NCBI RefSeq assembly: GCF_027923585.1
Contig: NZ_BRPL01000004.1
Location: forward strand, 170,945 to 234,944
Source: Philodulcilactobacillus myokonensis
Lineage (GTDB): Bacteria > Bacillota > Bacilli > Lactobacillales > Lactobacillaceae
Direction of reading: 5' to 3'
Length of the DNA: 64,000 bases
The first letter of the stretch is position 1. Every line of letters starts with the position of its first letter. Below, in pieces: positions 1-8,828 of the stretch. Under the pieces are notes generated by a model. That model was not told where the DNA came from, searched no databases, and worked only from the letters and a program-made list of their open reading frames with translations. The position numbers and the translations under genes were made by a program.

Positions 1-1
1 T

Positions 2-256
2 AAATATAAGCATCACAATTTAAATCTAACTCCCAAAGAATTTTATTTACTGTACTATTTAATTAGACATAATAATCAAGTCTTAAGCCGTGCGCAAATT
101 TTTAATAGTGTCTGGCATGAAGACCGTGATTCTGTGTACATTTCATCTCGAATCGTTGATATGCACATTAGTCATTTACGTGATAAATTGAATAAATTTT
201 CAAATAATACATCCAAAATTAAAACCATTCGTGGTTTCGGTTATATCTTTCAATAA
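2..256 (+). CDS. Response regulator, C-terminal DNA-binding domain (partial)
   Basis: The window opens inside a gene whose last 84 codons read in frame to TAA at 254-256. The residues fit an OmpR/PhoB-type winged helix: LTPKEFYLLYYL (helix 1), then a recognition-helix region containing SSRIVDMHISHLRDKL, and the closing hairpin IKTIRGFGYIFQ. Proteins of this family bind promoter DNA after phosphorylation of an N-terminal receiver domain, which would lie before the window, as would any partner kinase. The target genes cannot be told from this fragment. A hairpin terminator follows at once, so this is the last gene of its operon. Confidence 0.85.
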   Translation, partial: KYKHHNLNLTPKEFYLLYYLIRHNNQVLSRAQIFNSVWHEDRDSVYISSRIVDMHISHLRDKLNKFSNNTSKIKTIRGFGYIFQ

Positions 257-259
257 AGC

Positions 260-303
260 GGCTTGCAGATGAGCAATTTAGTTTGTCTGCAAGCCATTTT
301 ATT
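260..303 (+). terminator. Rho-independent terminator after response regulator
   Basis: A perfect 10-bp stem (GGCTTGCAGA at 260-269 with TCTGCAAGCC at 286-295) is followed by a T-rich run. It starts four bases after the response-regulator stop codon. Confidence 0.85.
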
Positions 304-358
304 ATCATTTATAATTTAATGATTTATGATGGATTTAAAATAAAGAAGGTCTTAAAAT

Positions 359-1006
359 ATGAAAATTCTTGTCACCGGTTTTAACCCGTTTGGCAACGAA
401 AAAATTAATCCTGCGTCAGAAGTTGCCAAAAGATTGCCTGATCAAATTGGTAAAAATAAAATTATGAAATTACAAATTCCAACTGAATTTAATCACTCTG
501 CCGAAGTGGTTAAAAAACAAATTCTTAAATCACAACCGGATTATGTCCTAAACATTGGACTGGCCGGCGGTAGAAGAGGCATTACGCCCGAATTAATGGC
601 CATTAACTTAAATGATAGCCGGATCAGGGACAACGCTGGCTATCAACCTTTAAATGAACCCATTCAAAAGGATGGACAGAACGCATACTTCACTGAACTA
701 CCGATTCGCGCAATTGTTAAATCCATTCGGGACTTAGGTTTTCCAAGCCGAATTTCGACTACCGCCGGAACATACGTCTGCAATCACATCATGTACCAGG
801 TTCAATACATGATTGATAAGGAATTTCATCACTTAAAAGCTGGCTTTATCCATATTCCATTTTTACCCCAGCAAGTTAGTAATCAAACTGCCCCATCCAT
901 GACGTTAGATGGCGCCGTCCAATCCATTACAGCTGCTATTAAAACCATTATCAAGATGGATGGCAAGAAGGATTTAAACAACGTTAATCATGTATACAAA
1001 TATTAA
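359..1006 (+). CDS. pcp: Pyroglutamyl-peptidase I (pyrrolidone-carboxylate peptidase)
   Basis: This 215-residue protein matches the normal length of the cytosolic C15 cysteine peptidase that removes N-terminal pyroglutamate from peptides. The opening [12 protein letters not shown] is typical. The three catalytic residues are in place: Glu78 ([17 protein letters not shown]), Cys141 ([12 protein letters not shown]) and His165 ([10 protein letters not shown]). An AAGAAGG ribosome site precedes the ATG. The gene stands alone between two terminators, so it is probably its own transcription unit. It fits the peptide-scavenging life of lactic acid bacteria. Identification is secure; no defect is visible. 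Confidence 0.96.
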   Translation: MKILVTGFNPFGNEKINPASEVAKRLPDQIGKNKIMKLQIPTEFNHSAEVVKKQILKSQPDYVLNIGLAGGRRGITPELMAINLNDSRIRDNAGYQPLNEPIQKDGQNAYFTELPIRAIVKSIRDLGFPSRISTTAGTYVCNHIMYQVQYMIDKEFHHLKAGFIHIPFLPQQVSNQTAPSMTLDGAVQSITAAIKTIIKMDGKKDLNNVNHVYKY

Positions 1007-1010
1007 AGGA

Positions 1011-1045
1011 AAACGGTTAGTCAAAAGTGGCTAACCGTTTTTTTA
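1011..1045 (+). terminator. Terminator after pcp
   Basis: A perfect 10-bp stem (AAACGGTTAG with CTAACCGTTT) is followed by a run of T, starting five bases after the pcp stop. Confidence 0.93.
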
Positions 1046-1117
1046 GTTATTAAATTGTTTTTCACCCTAAAATCATTTATCATATTCATATTAAATACAT
1101 AGTGAAGGGATGATTTT

Positions 1118-1585
1118 TTGAAACACAGAAAAACAATTTTATCTATTATAATTTTATTTATCATTTTAGCAATGGGAATTGGCGTTTACCGCCATAATCA
1201 CCAAAACATTGCTCTAACCCCGCATCATACCATCAACGTGCAAAAGAAAGTGCCTGTTTATAAGGGACCCGGTAAAAGTAATCAACATCAAATTAAAATT
1301 TTAACGGCTGCATTCAAGAAACATCATATCAACCCTTACATTGAGGATTTTGATGATGGTTACATTGTGATGCCAATGAATAATAATTATGAAGATCATT
1401 TAATCAATAGTGTCAGAAATCATGACCATGATCATTTTATTCAAAGAAAAGTCATCCCAACAGTAATTAAGATTTCAAAACAAACTCACACTAAAATTAA
1501 TTTTAAAACTAGTGCATCCAACAGTAATTTAGTTGTGATTGCTAATGGTGGAAAAGTTAGCTGGTCAATTCTAAAAAATAAATAA
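1118..1585 (+). CDS. Membrane-anchored hypothetical protein, 155 aa
   Basis: I do not recognise this family. It begins with TTG, placed well behind GAAGGGA (1104-1110). Residues 6-24 form one hydrophobic helix after a basic start, so the protein is probably anchored with the remainder outside, or secreted. The outer part (about 130 residues) is basic and His/Asn-rich, including a NHDHDHF stretch near residue 102. No Cys lipobox and no cell-wall sorting motif are seen. No clear terminator follows, and the neighbours (pcp, VOC protein) give no functional hint. Confidence 0.6.
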   Translation: MKHRKTILSIIILFIILAMGIGVYRHNHQNIALTPHHTINVQKKVPVYKGPGKSNQHQIKILTAAFKKHHINPYIEDFDDGYIVMPMNNNYEDHLINSVRNHDHDHFIQRKVIPTVIKISKQTHTKINFKTSASNSNLVVIANGGKVSWSILKNK

Positions 1586-1717
1586 TCAAGGCGTTTTATA
1601 TTTTTAAAAATTATTTATCGTGGTTCTTCTTATCATTGATTCATCCCCAAATAGCATCAATTCAATAACTAAACAAATTAAAACTCTTTGTTACCATAAA
1701 AGCAGGAGATGATTTGA

Positions 1718-2110
1718 ATGCAGATCGCATCAATGGATCACTTAGTCTTAACTGTCAAAAGTATTAAGAAAACGGTTCACTTCTATCGTGATGTTCTAGG
1801 CATGAAAATGATTCGATTTAAAAAAGGGAATACGGAACGTTATGGTTTAAAATATGGCCAAATGAAATTCAATCTTCATGAAACTGACAACGAATTTGAA
1901 CCGAAAGCTAAATTACCAACACCAGGTTCAGAAGATTTTTGTTTAATTAGCAAAACTCCAATTGATGATGTCATCAAAGAATTAAATGACAAGAACATCC
2001 CAATTGAAGATGGCCCAATGATCAACCCCGGTGCAATGGGTAAAATCAAATCGATTTATTTGCGGGATCCAGACGATAATTTAGTCGAAATTGCCAATTA
2101 TCTCAAATAA
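1718..2110 (+). CDS. VOC family (glyoxalase/dioxygenase-like) protein
   Basis: This 130-residue protein has the vicinal-oxygen-chelate pattern of two paired beta-alpha-beta-beta-beta units. The first holds MDHLVLTVKSIKKTVHFYRDVLGM, the second ends in IYLRDPDDNLVEIANY. Possible metal ligands are His8, His54 and Glu124, as in glyoxalase I and FosB-like enzymes. The ATG has an AGGAGATG site just upstream. Substrate cannot be inferred: members include lactoylglutathione lyase, thiol transferases and binding-only proteins. A glutathione role is conceivable because gshA lies at 25.5 kb, but this is speculation. Confidence 0.85.
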   Translation: MQIASMDHLVLTVKSIKKTVHFYRDVLGMKMIRFKKGNTERYGLKYGQMKFNLHETDNEFEPKAKLPTPGSEDFCLISKTPIDDVIKELNDKNIPIEDGPMINPGAMGKIKSIYLRDPDDNLVEIANYLK

Positions 2111-2112
2111 AT

Positions 2113-2168
2113 AAACGCCCTATCATTATAATTAATTCCGATTATAGTGATAAGGCGTTTTATTTTTA
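2113..2168. terminator. Bidirectional terminator
   Basis: A long stem of about 18 bp with few mismatches (arms start AAACGCC and end GGCGTTT) has T-rich sequence on both sides. It lies between the convergent VOC and metallophosphoesterase genes and can serve both. Confidence 0.88.
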
Positions 2169-2190
2169 CCTTAATTTTCATTTATTTCAG

Positions 2191-3050
2191 TCAACCATTC
2201 TTAGCTAAACTCTTAAATACACTTGCATTAATAAAACCAGTATTGTGAATTTTAATTTGTCCCACATATTCAGATAATTCACCATTTTTTAATAAATAAA
2301 CAATGTGGCTGCCGATACTGTCACCATCAATATTAATAATATTATAACTAATTGTATCGTTATAATAATGACGATGCGGATTCCGGCAGTCGATATGATA
2401 AGCGGTTGAATCACCAGTTACGTTCAAAATATTACCACGAATAAAACTGGTCGGGGAATGAACATGCCCAGCAAAAATAGCTTTGACGTTACTTCCACCG
2501 ATCACATGATATAAATCCTTTCCATTTTGGAGAATACTATACTTCATATTTTTTAATGGGGGGCGTAAGGAAGATGGTGCATAAAAATGATTGCCGGATG
2601 ATCAGATTGACTTAGCCTTTCACCCAACCAATTTAATTGTTTATAATCCAAATATCCCTGCTCAATATTATTAAAATTTGTATCTAAAAAGTAATAATCA
2701 TAATCAGATGAAGTAATTTGATAATAATATTTATCTTTGGACTTTTGTTTTAGATAACCCCGATAAAAGGCCTTCGTTCGATCATGATTACCTAAAGTGA
2801 CATAGATGGGCATTTTAAGCCGGTCTTGCTTGCAACTGATCATTTTTTTAAACGCACAGTAATCTGCGATGTTTCCCTCATGAATTAAATCATCAGTGAT
2901 AGCAATAAAATCAGCTTTTAAATGGTGCCTTTTAATATCTCTAAAAACAAGATCTAATTTCTCATTCGGGCTAAACCGCTGTTTCATCTGTTTAGCACCA
3001 GTCGAATTTTTTAAATGCGTATCAGTAATCTGAATTATATTGTGCTGCAT
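2191..3050 (-). pseudogene. Metallophosphoesterase (CpdA-like), frameshifted in a G6/C6 run
   Basis: Two minus-strand reading frames together form one calcineurin-like phosphoesterase of roughly 280 residues. The upstream frame (2553-3050) has the metal motifs ITDTHL, TDDL, LGNHDR and FMHHLP; the downstream frame (2191-2547) has FAGHVHSP. The break falls at six consecutive C on the coding strand (plus-strand G run 2558-2563): with seven C the frame would continue through PYAPPLKNMKYS. The family hydrolyses cyclic nucleotides or phospholipids in the cytosol. The usual GD motif reads TDD here. Start is taken at the ATG nine bases after AGGAG. It may be a pseudogene, a phase-variable gene or a base-calling error in the homopolymer. 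Confidence 0.8.
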
Positions 3051-3151
3051 AAACTTCATCTCCTACTGGTTTAAGACTAGCAAATTACCTTAAATTTACA
3101 GTAAATTCAAGGTATCAAATATGTAAATTTATAATTTTCTAAAATCCTGAT

Positions 3152-3180
3152 TTGACATTTATTCTAAACTAGATTAGAAT
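3152..3180 (+). promoter_or_regulatory. Consensus sigma-A promoter of the 3232 permease
   Basis: TTGACA at 3152-3157 and TAGAAT at 3175-3180 are separated by exactly 17 bases, about 50 bases before the permease start. Confidence 0.8.
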
Positions 3181-3231
3181 TATTCACATCTTACTCTAAT
3201 AATAAATCAATGTTTTTAGGAGGAAATTAAT

Positions 3232-4575
3232 TTGCAAAAAGATAATAAAAAATTGTCTTTAATTGAAGTGATTGCATTTGGCATTGCAGCAGTTGCTCCC
3301 ACCGGCGCGATGGCATTCAGTACGAGTGCTTCAGCCAAATTAGCTGGCATCAACGTTCCACTATCATTCTTGCTTGGTGCCGTTGGGATGTTCTGTGTTG
3401 CCTTATGTTTTGCCTCAATGGCAAAATACGTTTCAGATGCCGGTTCGGTATACGCATATAATCGAAAGGCGTTAGGTGAAAGAGCTGGTTTCATAACGGG
3501 TTGGATATTAGCATTTGCATACATATTTTTAATCGCATCCATGCCTGGATTAACGGCACATTTTCTGGATGTTTTCTTAAATTACTTTGGAATCAACTTA
3601 TCAATTAACGTAATGTCATTTGTAATCATTGCACTGATATGGGCAATTTCAATTTTTGGCATTAAAGTGATTAGTAAGGTGGCTTTCTTTTCAGAAATTA
3701 TTGCGGTCGCCATTTTAATTGTGCTTGCCTGCATCATTTTTACTAAAGGTGGCAGTGGCGGATTAAGTGCTAAACCATTTATTCCTCAACATAATATCTC
3801 AGGAATTGGTCAAGGGATGATCTATGCGGTTCTATCATTCGCTGGCTTCGAAGGCATCAGTGCCATTTCAGTTCGAACCAAGAATCCTAAAAAAGCAGTC
3901 CCTAAATCCATTATTGCCGCAATCATATTGATTACCATTTTCTTCATTGGTATTACATTTGCGGAAGTTTCTGGTTTTGGAATCAAGAACGTTGCCCAAT
4001 TTGCTAATTCGCAAACACCACTGGATTTTCTAGCTAAAACATACATCGGTAATGACATGGCAATTGTTATTGACTTTGCAATACTACTGAGTGGATTAGC
4101 ATCCTTCCTAGGGACATTGAATGCATGTTCATACCTATTCTATGGCTTAGCTAAGCAACATTACTTGCCAAAAATGTTGGGTAAATTTGATTTTAAATTA
4201 AACGCACCTAAAAACGCAGTTAACGTTTCAGCACTATTATGTGCATTATTATATCTGTTGGTTGGCATTCCATTTGGATATGAAACAATCTATTCAACTG
4301 GTTCTACATTAGGTGTACTAGGATTAATCATTGTTTACATGATGGTTTGTTATGGCAATATTTTCTTTTATAAGAACCATCAAAATTTACATTTTTCAAT
4401 TGTTAACCATTTAATTGTTCCAGTAATTGGTATTTTAGTATTATTCTTCCCATTTTTGAGTAATGTTTACCCAATTCCACCGTTTCCAGCTAATCTATAT
4501 CCATACATGATTATTTTGTGGGTGGTTGTTGGATTTGTGATCTCGTTTAAGCATGATAGAAAAGCTAAAAAATAA
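3232..4575 (+). CDS. APC-family amino acid permease
   Basis: This 447-residue protein has about twelve hydrophobic helices and the amino acid-polyamine-organocation signature near its start (IEVIAFGIAAVAPTGAMAF, residues 9-27), so it is an inner-membrane amino acid or amine symporter or exchanger. It starts with TTG eight bases after AGGAGG, downstream of a near-perfect promoter. The glutamate-containing segment FAGFEGISAIS near residue 205 matches the family. The gene is monocistronic by appearance. Substrate cannot be read from sequence; the window carries three more permeases of this superfamily. Confidence 0.9.
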   Translation: MQKDNKKLSLIEVIAFGIAAVAPTGAMAFSTSASAKLAGINVPLSFLLGAVGMFCVALCFASMAKYVSDAGSVYAYNRKALGERAGFITGWILAFAYIFLIASMPGLTAHFLDVFLNYFGINLSINVMSFVIIALIWAISIFGIKVISKVAFFSEIIAVAILIVLACIIFTKGGSGGLSAKPFIPQHNISGIGQGMIYAVLSFAGFEGISAISVRTKNPKKAVPKSIIAAIILITIFFIGITFAEVSGFGIKNVAQFANSQTPLDFLAKTYIGNDMAIVIDFAILLSGLASFLGTLNACSYLFYGLAKQHYLPKMLGKFDFKLNAPKNAVNVSALLCALLYLLVGIPFGYETIYSTGSTLGVLGLIIVYMMVCYGNIFFYKNHQNLHFSIVNHLIVPVIGILVLFFPFLSNVYPIPPFPANLYPYMIILWVVVGFVISFKHDRKAKK

Positions 4576-4675
4576 GAATAAACATTTAAGAACAATTCAT
4601 TTATTATAATTATATTAAAATATATAGAAAATATTTTAATGCAATTTAATTCAACATTATTAAAGAGTGAGTATC

Positions 4676-4957
4676 ATGAAGAAGAAACATAGTAAATTAA
4701 AATTTCTTATTTCATTAACTGCCGGATTAGCTTTATTTTCAACTAGTATCGTAAATGCTAGTGCAAAAAGAGTTAGAGTAAGTTATGATTATGATAGAAA
4801 CGATTATACTGGATCAATGTCTCATTTTACACATGTAAAATGGATGAATGTAGGAAAACATGCACATGTAGTTGATCATTTTGATAAAAGAATTAAAGGA
4901 GGAGGTTGGAATTATAAAAAATATTCTCGTCATAACATTCGGAACGAAACTAACTAA
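4676..4957 (+). CDS. Small secreted cationic peptide, possible lactococcin 972-like bacteriocin
   Basis: The ATG at 4676 lies eight bases after AAGAG; the reading frame could also begin at GTG 4667. A clear Sec signal peptide (KKK...FLISLTAGLALFSTSIVNASA) leaves a mature peptide of about 60 residues that is rich in His, Lys, Tyr and Gly. The order of conserved-looking elements (aromatic/Asp start, SHFTH, GKHAHVV, then GGGW) resembles lactococcin 972-type peptides, but the match is loose. The next genes form an ABC transporter, as is common for bacteriocin export or self-protection. Function is inferred, not shown. Confidence 0.5.
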   Translation: MKKKHSKLKFLISLTAGLALFSTSIVNASAKRVRVSYDYDRNDYTGSMSHFTHVKWMNVGKHAHVVDHFDKRIKGGGWNYKKYSRHNIRNETN

Positions 4958-4968
4958 TATATAAGTAA

Positions 4969-5043
4969 AATATAGGCATTATAGAGTCAAAATGTAATTC
5001 AAGTTATTATGATGCTTATATTTTTTACATTTTGACTAAGGAG
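4969..5043 (+). promoter_or_regulatory. Interleaved hairpins before the ABC operon (candidate attenuator)
   Basis: Arm 4969-4984 pairs with 5007-5022 (about 15 bp, a few G-U pairs) and is followed by T residues, so it looks like a terminator. Arm 4985-4997 pairs with 5025-5037 (13 bp, perfect), ending just before the AAGGAG site of the next gene. The second stem's 5' arm sits in the loop of the first, so both cannot form fully at once. This geometry suggests a switch controlling read-through or translation of the transporter. Confidence 0.55.
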
Positions 5044-5050
5044 AATTTAA

Positions 5051-6172
5051 ATGACATATTCACAGTTTACAATTAAATCCATTTTAAAAAGTAAAATGAA
5101 CATTTTCTTCTTGATAATTTTACCAATTTTTACGGTTATTTTCCTTTTTGTAAATCTCAGTGCTCAAAAACAGGATACCATTCAATATAATGCTCAACAA
5201 TCATATTCATTTAATCAATCAGAAGCTCAGCATATAATAAAAAATAAAAAGCATCTAAAAAAAGGTGAAGTTGAGGTTATTCCTGAATACGTTATGTTAG
5301 CTAAAGAAAACAAAGCTATTTTAAATGGCATCCATAAAAATAATTGGAATCAAGTTTATAGTAAGCAAAAAGAGGTTAACAATCATTTAAACGCCGAAGG
5401 TAACCCAGCCTCTTTTACGCATGAATTAAAAAGAAATAATTTACTTATGGATTACCTTAAATCCAATCATATTAAATCACCAGAATCAGAAAGTTATCCG
5501 ACCCATAATTTAACGTTTAACCTCTGGATGGATAACTTTATCATCCCTATCGTCTTACTTTTAGTTATGATATTCATATTGAGCAATACATATTGTAAAA
5601 GTTATTCGGACAAAATTAATAAGGATCAACTAATGCCAATGAGTTTGAATCAACAAGCATTCCACAAACTAACGATTGGAACATTAGGATTTTCCATTTA
5701 TTATTTTATGATTAACGTTTGGAACCTCATTATAAGTTCAATTATGGTTGGCGGAATTGGTTTTAACTACCCCTATTACATTCATAATGGAAAACAAATG
5801 CAATACATTTCTCTAATTAACATCTACTGGAAAGCATTTATTTTACAAATATTTTCAATTTTATTTATAACTAGTTTTATTTATCTAGTAACCATCATCT
5901 TCAAGAAAAGAATCACGGTTATTTTCATTAATATCATCGCTTTAATCGGACTTAGTTTCTGTGTTCATATTTTTGATTTTCTTCAAGGAATTGCTAAATT
6001 GATACCAAGTACTTATTTTGATACTGTTGGCATTGTCTCCAATAATTCAATGAATTTAATTAATAAAACATCCTTTAGTTCAGGATTAATGGTCTTGATT
6101 ATATCTTCTGCAATTGTAATGTTATTAATTGCTTTAATAAACAAACTTAATACTAAAGAAGGTCGATTTTAG
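5051..6172 (+). CDS. ABC-2-like membrane protein (first permease of three-gene transporter)
   Basis: The 373-residue protein has one N-terminal helix (residues 15-36), an outer domain of about 130 residues, then five or six helices, the layout of ABC-2 export permeases. It starts with ATG after AAGGAG and its stop overlaps the GTG of the ATPase gene by one base. The shape is shared with the 6779 protein (N-terminal helix, Asn-rich outer part ending with a SYPTHN/SHPTTS motif, then a helix bundle), so the two are paralogous half-permeases. With the small peptide gene before it, export of or protection against that peptide is the likeliest role. Confidence 0.75.
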   Translation: MTYSQFTIKSILKSKMNIFFLIILPIFTVIFLFVNLSAQKQDTIQYNAQQSYSFNQSEAQHIIKNKKHLKKGEVEVIPEYVMLAKENKAILNGIHKNNWNQVYSKQKEVNNHLNAEGNPASFTHELKRNNLLMDYLKSNHIKSPESESYPTHNLTFNLWMDNFIIPIVLLLVMIFILSNTYCKSYSDKINKDQLMPMSLNQQAFHKLTIGTLGFSIYYFMINVWNLIISSIMVGGIGFNYPYYIHNGKQMQYISLINIYWKAFILQIFSILFITSFIYLVTIIFKKRITVIFINIIALIGLSFCVHIFDFLQGIAKLIPSTYFDTVGIVSNNSMNLINKTSFSSGLMVLIISSAIVMLLIALINKLNTKEGRF

Positions 6173-6792
6173 TGGCACTAGAAGTTAAAAATTTATCAAT
6201 CTCGTTCCCGCATTTAAGGGTCATCAATAATTTTACCTATCAATTTAATCAAAATGGACTTTACCTGTTCGTCGCTACCAACGGATCCGGCAAAACATCT
6301 ATTTTTAGGTCAATTTTGGGATTAATTCATTCTAAAAATAATGGCATTACAATTGATGATAAACCAATGGCTCAAATGCGACGAAGCGTTTTTTACTATG
6401 AAAGTTCCAACTGGTTTGATATCAATATGTCTGGGATGGACTACCTTAAGTTAATTAAAACCCAGTGGAAATCAAATGTTAAGATTAATGCCGTTATCCA
6501 CTTTTGGAAAATGGAAAACTACGTAAATAAATCGATTCGTAAATATTCATTGGGGATGAAACAAAAGCTCTTAATCGCTCTTTATTTAATTAGTGATGCT
6601 GACTATTTAATCATGGATGAAATTAATAACGGTCTGGATGAAGATAGCAGGAAGAAATTATTAAAGAAATTAAATGAATTATCTCAACATAAATGCATCA
6701 TTATTTCTTCCCACTACAAGGATGAAGTTTATCCCTATGCTGATAAAATTTTAACCATTAAAGACCACGAGGTGATCAATGACAACCATTAA
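6172..6792 (+). CDS. ABC transporter ATP-binding protein
   Basis: This 206-residue ATPase has a Walker A (ATNGSGKT, residues 35-42, with Ala for the usual first Gly), a signature SLGMKQK (126-132), Walker B YLIMDE (145-150) and a switch His at about 181. It is short for the family. GTG start overlaps the stop of the preceding permease; its end overlaps the next gene by 14 bases, so the three are translationally coupled. It energises the paired membrane proteins at 5051 and 6779. Substrate is unknown; a bacteriocin-type peptide is inferred from the upstream gene. Confidence 0.85.
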   Translation: MALEVKNLSISFPHLRVINNFTYQFNQNGLYLFVATNGSGKTSIFRSILGLIHSKNNGITIDDKPMAQMRRSVFYYESSNWFDINMSGMDYLKLIKTQWKSNVKINAVIHFWKMENYVNKSIRKYSLGMKQKLLIALYLISDADYLIMDEINNGLDEDSRKKLLKKLNELSQHKCIIISSHYKDEVYPYADKILTIKDHEVINDNH

Positions 6793-7789
6793 TTACACTT
6801 GTTTCTTATTTAAAAGATTCATCAAAAATAAACTCAATTTAGGGTTAATACTGATCATCCTAATTATTCTAATTTCAATGATGATTACAAATGTTAAATC
6901 TGGTAATGACGACATGCAGAATCATCTAAATCACTTTGGATATAGTCAAAATTATCGAAGAAGTTATCATAATTTAATCCAATATAACAACAAGATAATG
7001 ATTAAAAGTAATTCACAAGACATCACTAATCAATTAAGCAATGATAATGAATTATTAAATTATCTTTATCAGAATAATATTCAATACGAATCAAGCAGTC
7101 ATCCGACTACTTCTTACGGATTTATGAAGGAAGCTAACAATAGCTATATAACTGGATTTACATTATTAATTATCATTTTCATGATAATTAATCTCTTTTC
7201 AAATAACTATATTGAAAGAATGAATATTAGTAAATTACTTCCGATGAATCGATTCAAAAAAGATTTTATTAGTATTATTTTTTCATTTTTATTATATGGA
7301 TTTCTATGGATTATTTATAATGTCTTTAGTTACATCCTCGGTCTAATCATTTCCGGAAGTGGCAGCATTAATTACCCCATAACAGCATTCATAAATGATA
7401 TTCATAATGGAAGCTACGTTAATTTCGGCTCTTTGATTCCGCATATGATAATCATAAAATCAATGTTCATGTTATTTATTGCTTGTTTTGTTTACCTAGT
7501 TATTATCATATGTAAAAACAGAATCATGGCACTTTTTTCAGCTCTATTTATCAGTTTTGGTTTAATTATTTCATCGTTACTATTTGCTCCAATCAGTCGA
7601 ATCGCCCAATGGATTCCATTTTCATTTTTTAATGGAAATGATATCGTTACACTTGTACTAGGTCATAGCATTGATAATGCAAAATTAAATTACCAAAATG
7701 GAATATTGATCTTAGGAATATCCATTGTCATAATATTAATCATTCTCATTTTAAAAAATATTTCTGTAAACAAAATTAAAAGGATCTGA
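6779..7789 (+). CDS. ABC-2-like membrane protein (second permease)
   Basis: The 336-residue protein repeats the topology of the 5051 product: a helix at residues 17-38, an outer segment of about 85 residues, then five or six helices. It starts with ATG inside the end of the ATPase gene. The two permeases probably form a heterodimer around a dimer of the single ATPase. The low identity between them suggests old duplication. The operon closes with a strong terminator at 7797. Confidence 0.75.
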   Translation: MTTINYTCFLFKRFIKNKLNLGLILIILIILISMMITNVKSGNDDMQNHLNHFGYSQNYRRSYHNLIQYNNKIMIKSNSQDITNQLSNDNELLNYLYQNNIQYESSSHPTTSYGFMKEANNSYITGFTLLIIIFMIINLFSNNYIERMNISKLLPMNRFKKDFISIIFSFLLYGFLWIIYNVFSYILGLIISGSGSINYPITAFINDIHNGSYVNFGSLIPHMIIIKSMFMLFIACFVYLVIIICKNRIMALFSALFISFGLIISSLLFAPISRIAQWIPFSFFNGNDIVTLVLGHSIDNAKLNYQNGILILGISIVIILIILILKNISVNKIKRI

Positions 7790-7796
7790 ATGTACA

Positions 7797-7832
7797 AAAA
7801 TAACTCCCTAAATTTTAGAGAGTTATTTTTTA
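7797..7832. terminator. Bidirectional terminator
   Basis: The stem AATAACTC...GAGTTATT extends inward by CTAAA/TTTAG with one mismatch and is followed by T6. It separates the ABC operon from the convergent phosphatase gene. Confidence 0.85.
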
Positions 7833-7837
7833 TACAT

Positions 7838-8719
7838 TCATTCTTCATATTCAACTTGCATCGTTTTCATTGGTTTAACGTGATGATGCTTTAGATAATG
7901 CATTCCCTTTTTAGCATAGCTTAAATCACCAAGCGGTCCAAAATGGATTCGATTAGTCTTAAGATTGTAAGTAATTTTAGTAATTCCAGCATTTGGAATG
8001 GCTTCATGTGATAAAATATCTCGATCATGTCGACTCAAATTATGATCATACTCAGAGAGGTATGCACTGATACTATCAGCAGAACTTACGACCAAAGCAT
8101 TTTTCCCGTGCTTTTTATTCGTATCCTTAGCAACCATTCTAATACCTTTTGACATCCGATTAATTACCTGGTTTGCACTTTCCGCTCTCGGAATGCTACT
8201 GGCATTATGATCTAAATTATGAATTGCTTGGTTAACCTGATCAACATAATGAATGCCAAATCTTTGATGCAGTTCTGCTTTATTCTTCACATGAAAATAG
8301 TTACAAATCAACTGGTCTTCTTTCGGCCAAGTTATCATTTCATACTTACCACCGCCAGCTTCTCTAAACAACGGTGTTTCGTGAACAATTACTCTTCCAT
8401 TACCAGAGTAATCGAGCATGTTCTTCATCGTATCCATCTGACGAACCAATTTTCCACAAGCAACTTCCGTGAAACGAATGCCGTGTAAACCAGCACCGAC
8501 TTCGCGGGCAACTTGTATTCCATGACTAGTGAGTGGGTAATCATCCCATCCCTCATCCAACTTCATCACATTCCCTGCCGTTTGTCCATGGCGGGCTAAA
8601 TAAATCGTAACGATTTTAGGATGTGTTCGGCGAACCCGTTTAGCATTTGCCATTTTAGGCGTCATCAAAACTAAAATGGTCATTAAAAAAATCAAACCAA
8701 TTTTAACAAATTTATTCAA
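7838..8719 (-). CDS. Secreted histidine phosphatase family protein with atypical second active-site motif
   Basis: This 293-residue protein has a signal peptide (cleavage after ANA near residue 26) and a phosphoglycerate-mutase-type fold. The phospho-acceptor motif LARHGQTAGN is intact (Arg43-His44-Gly45). The proton-donor region ETPLFREAGGGKYE is present. The second catalytic His, normally in a VSHG motif, appears as VVSSADS (residues 210-216), so Ser213 sits where His is expected. The protein may be a weak or non-catalytic member, or use another residue. It lies outside the cell. A truncated copy follows at 8829. Its role is unknown; phosphate release from extracellular substrates is typical of relatives. 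Confidence 0.8.
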   Translation of the reverse strand: MNKFVKIGLIFLMTILVLMTPKMANAKRVRRTHPKIVTIYLARHGQTAGNVMKLDEGWDDYPLTSHGIQVAREVGAGLHGIRFTEVACGKLVRQMDTMKNMLDYSGNGRVIVHETPLFREAGGGKYEMITWPKEDQLICNYFHVKNKAELHQRFGIHYVDQVNQAIHNLDHNASSIPRAESANQVINRMSKGIRMVAKDTNKKHGKNALVVSSADSISAYLSEYDHNLSRHDRDILSHEAIPNAGITKITYNLKTNRIHFGPLGDLSYAKKGMHYLKHHHVKPMKTMQVEYEE

Positions 8720-8828
8720 AAACTTTCCAACCCTTCATAAATAGTCTATTACTATTTTAACAAAATTAACGTTAATAACGTGTCATTAGTTAAGAAATTT
8801 TAAATATGGCTAAATTATGATATTATTT

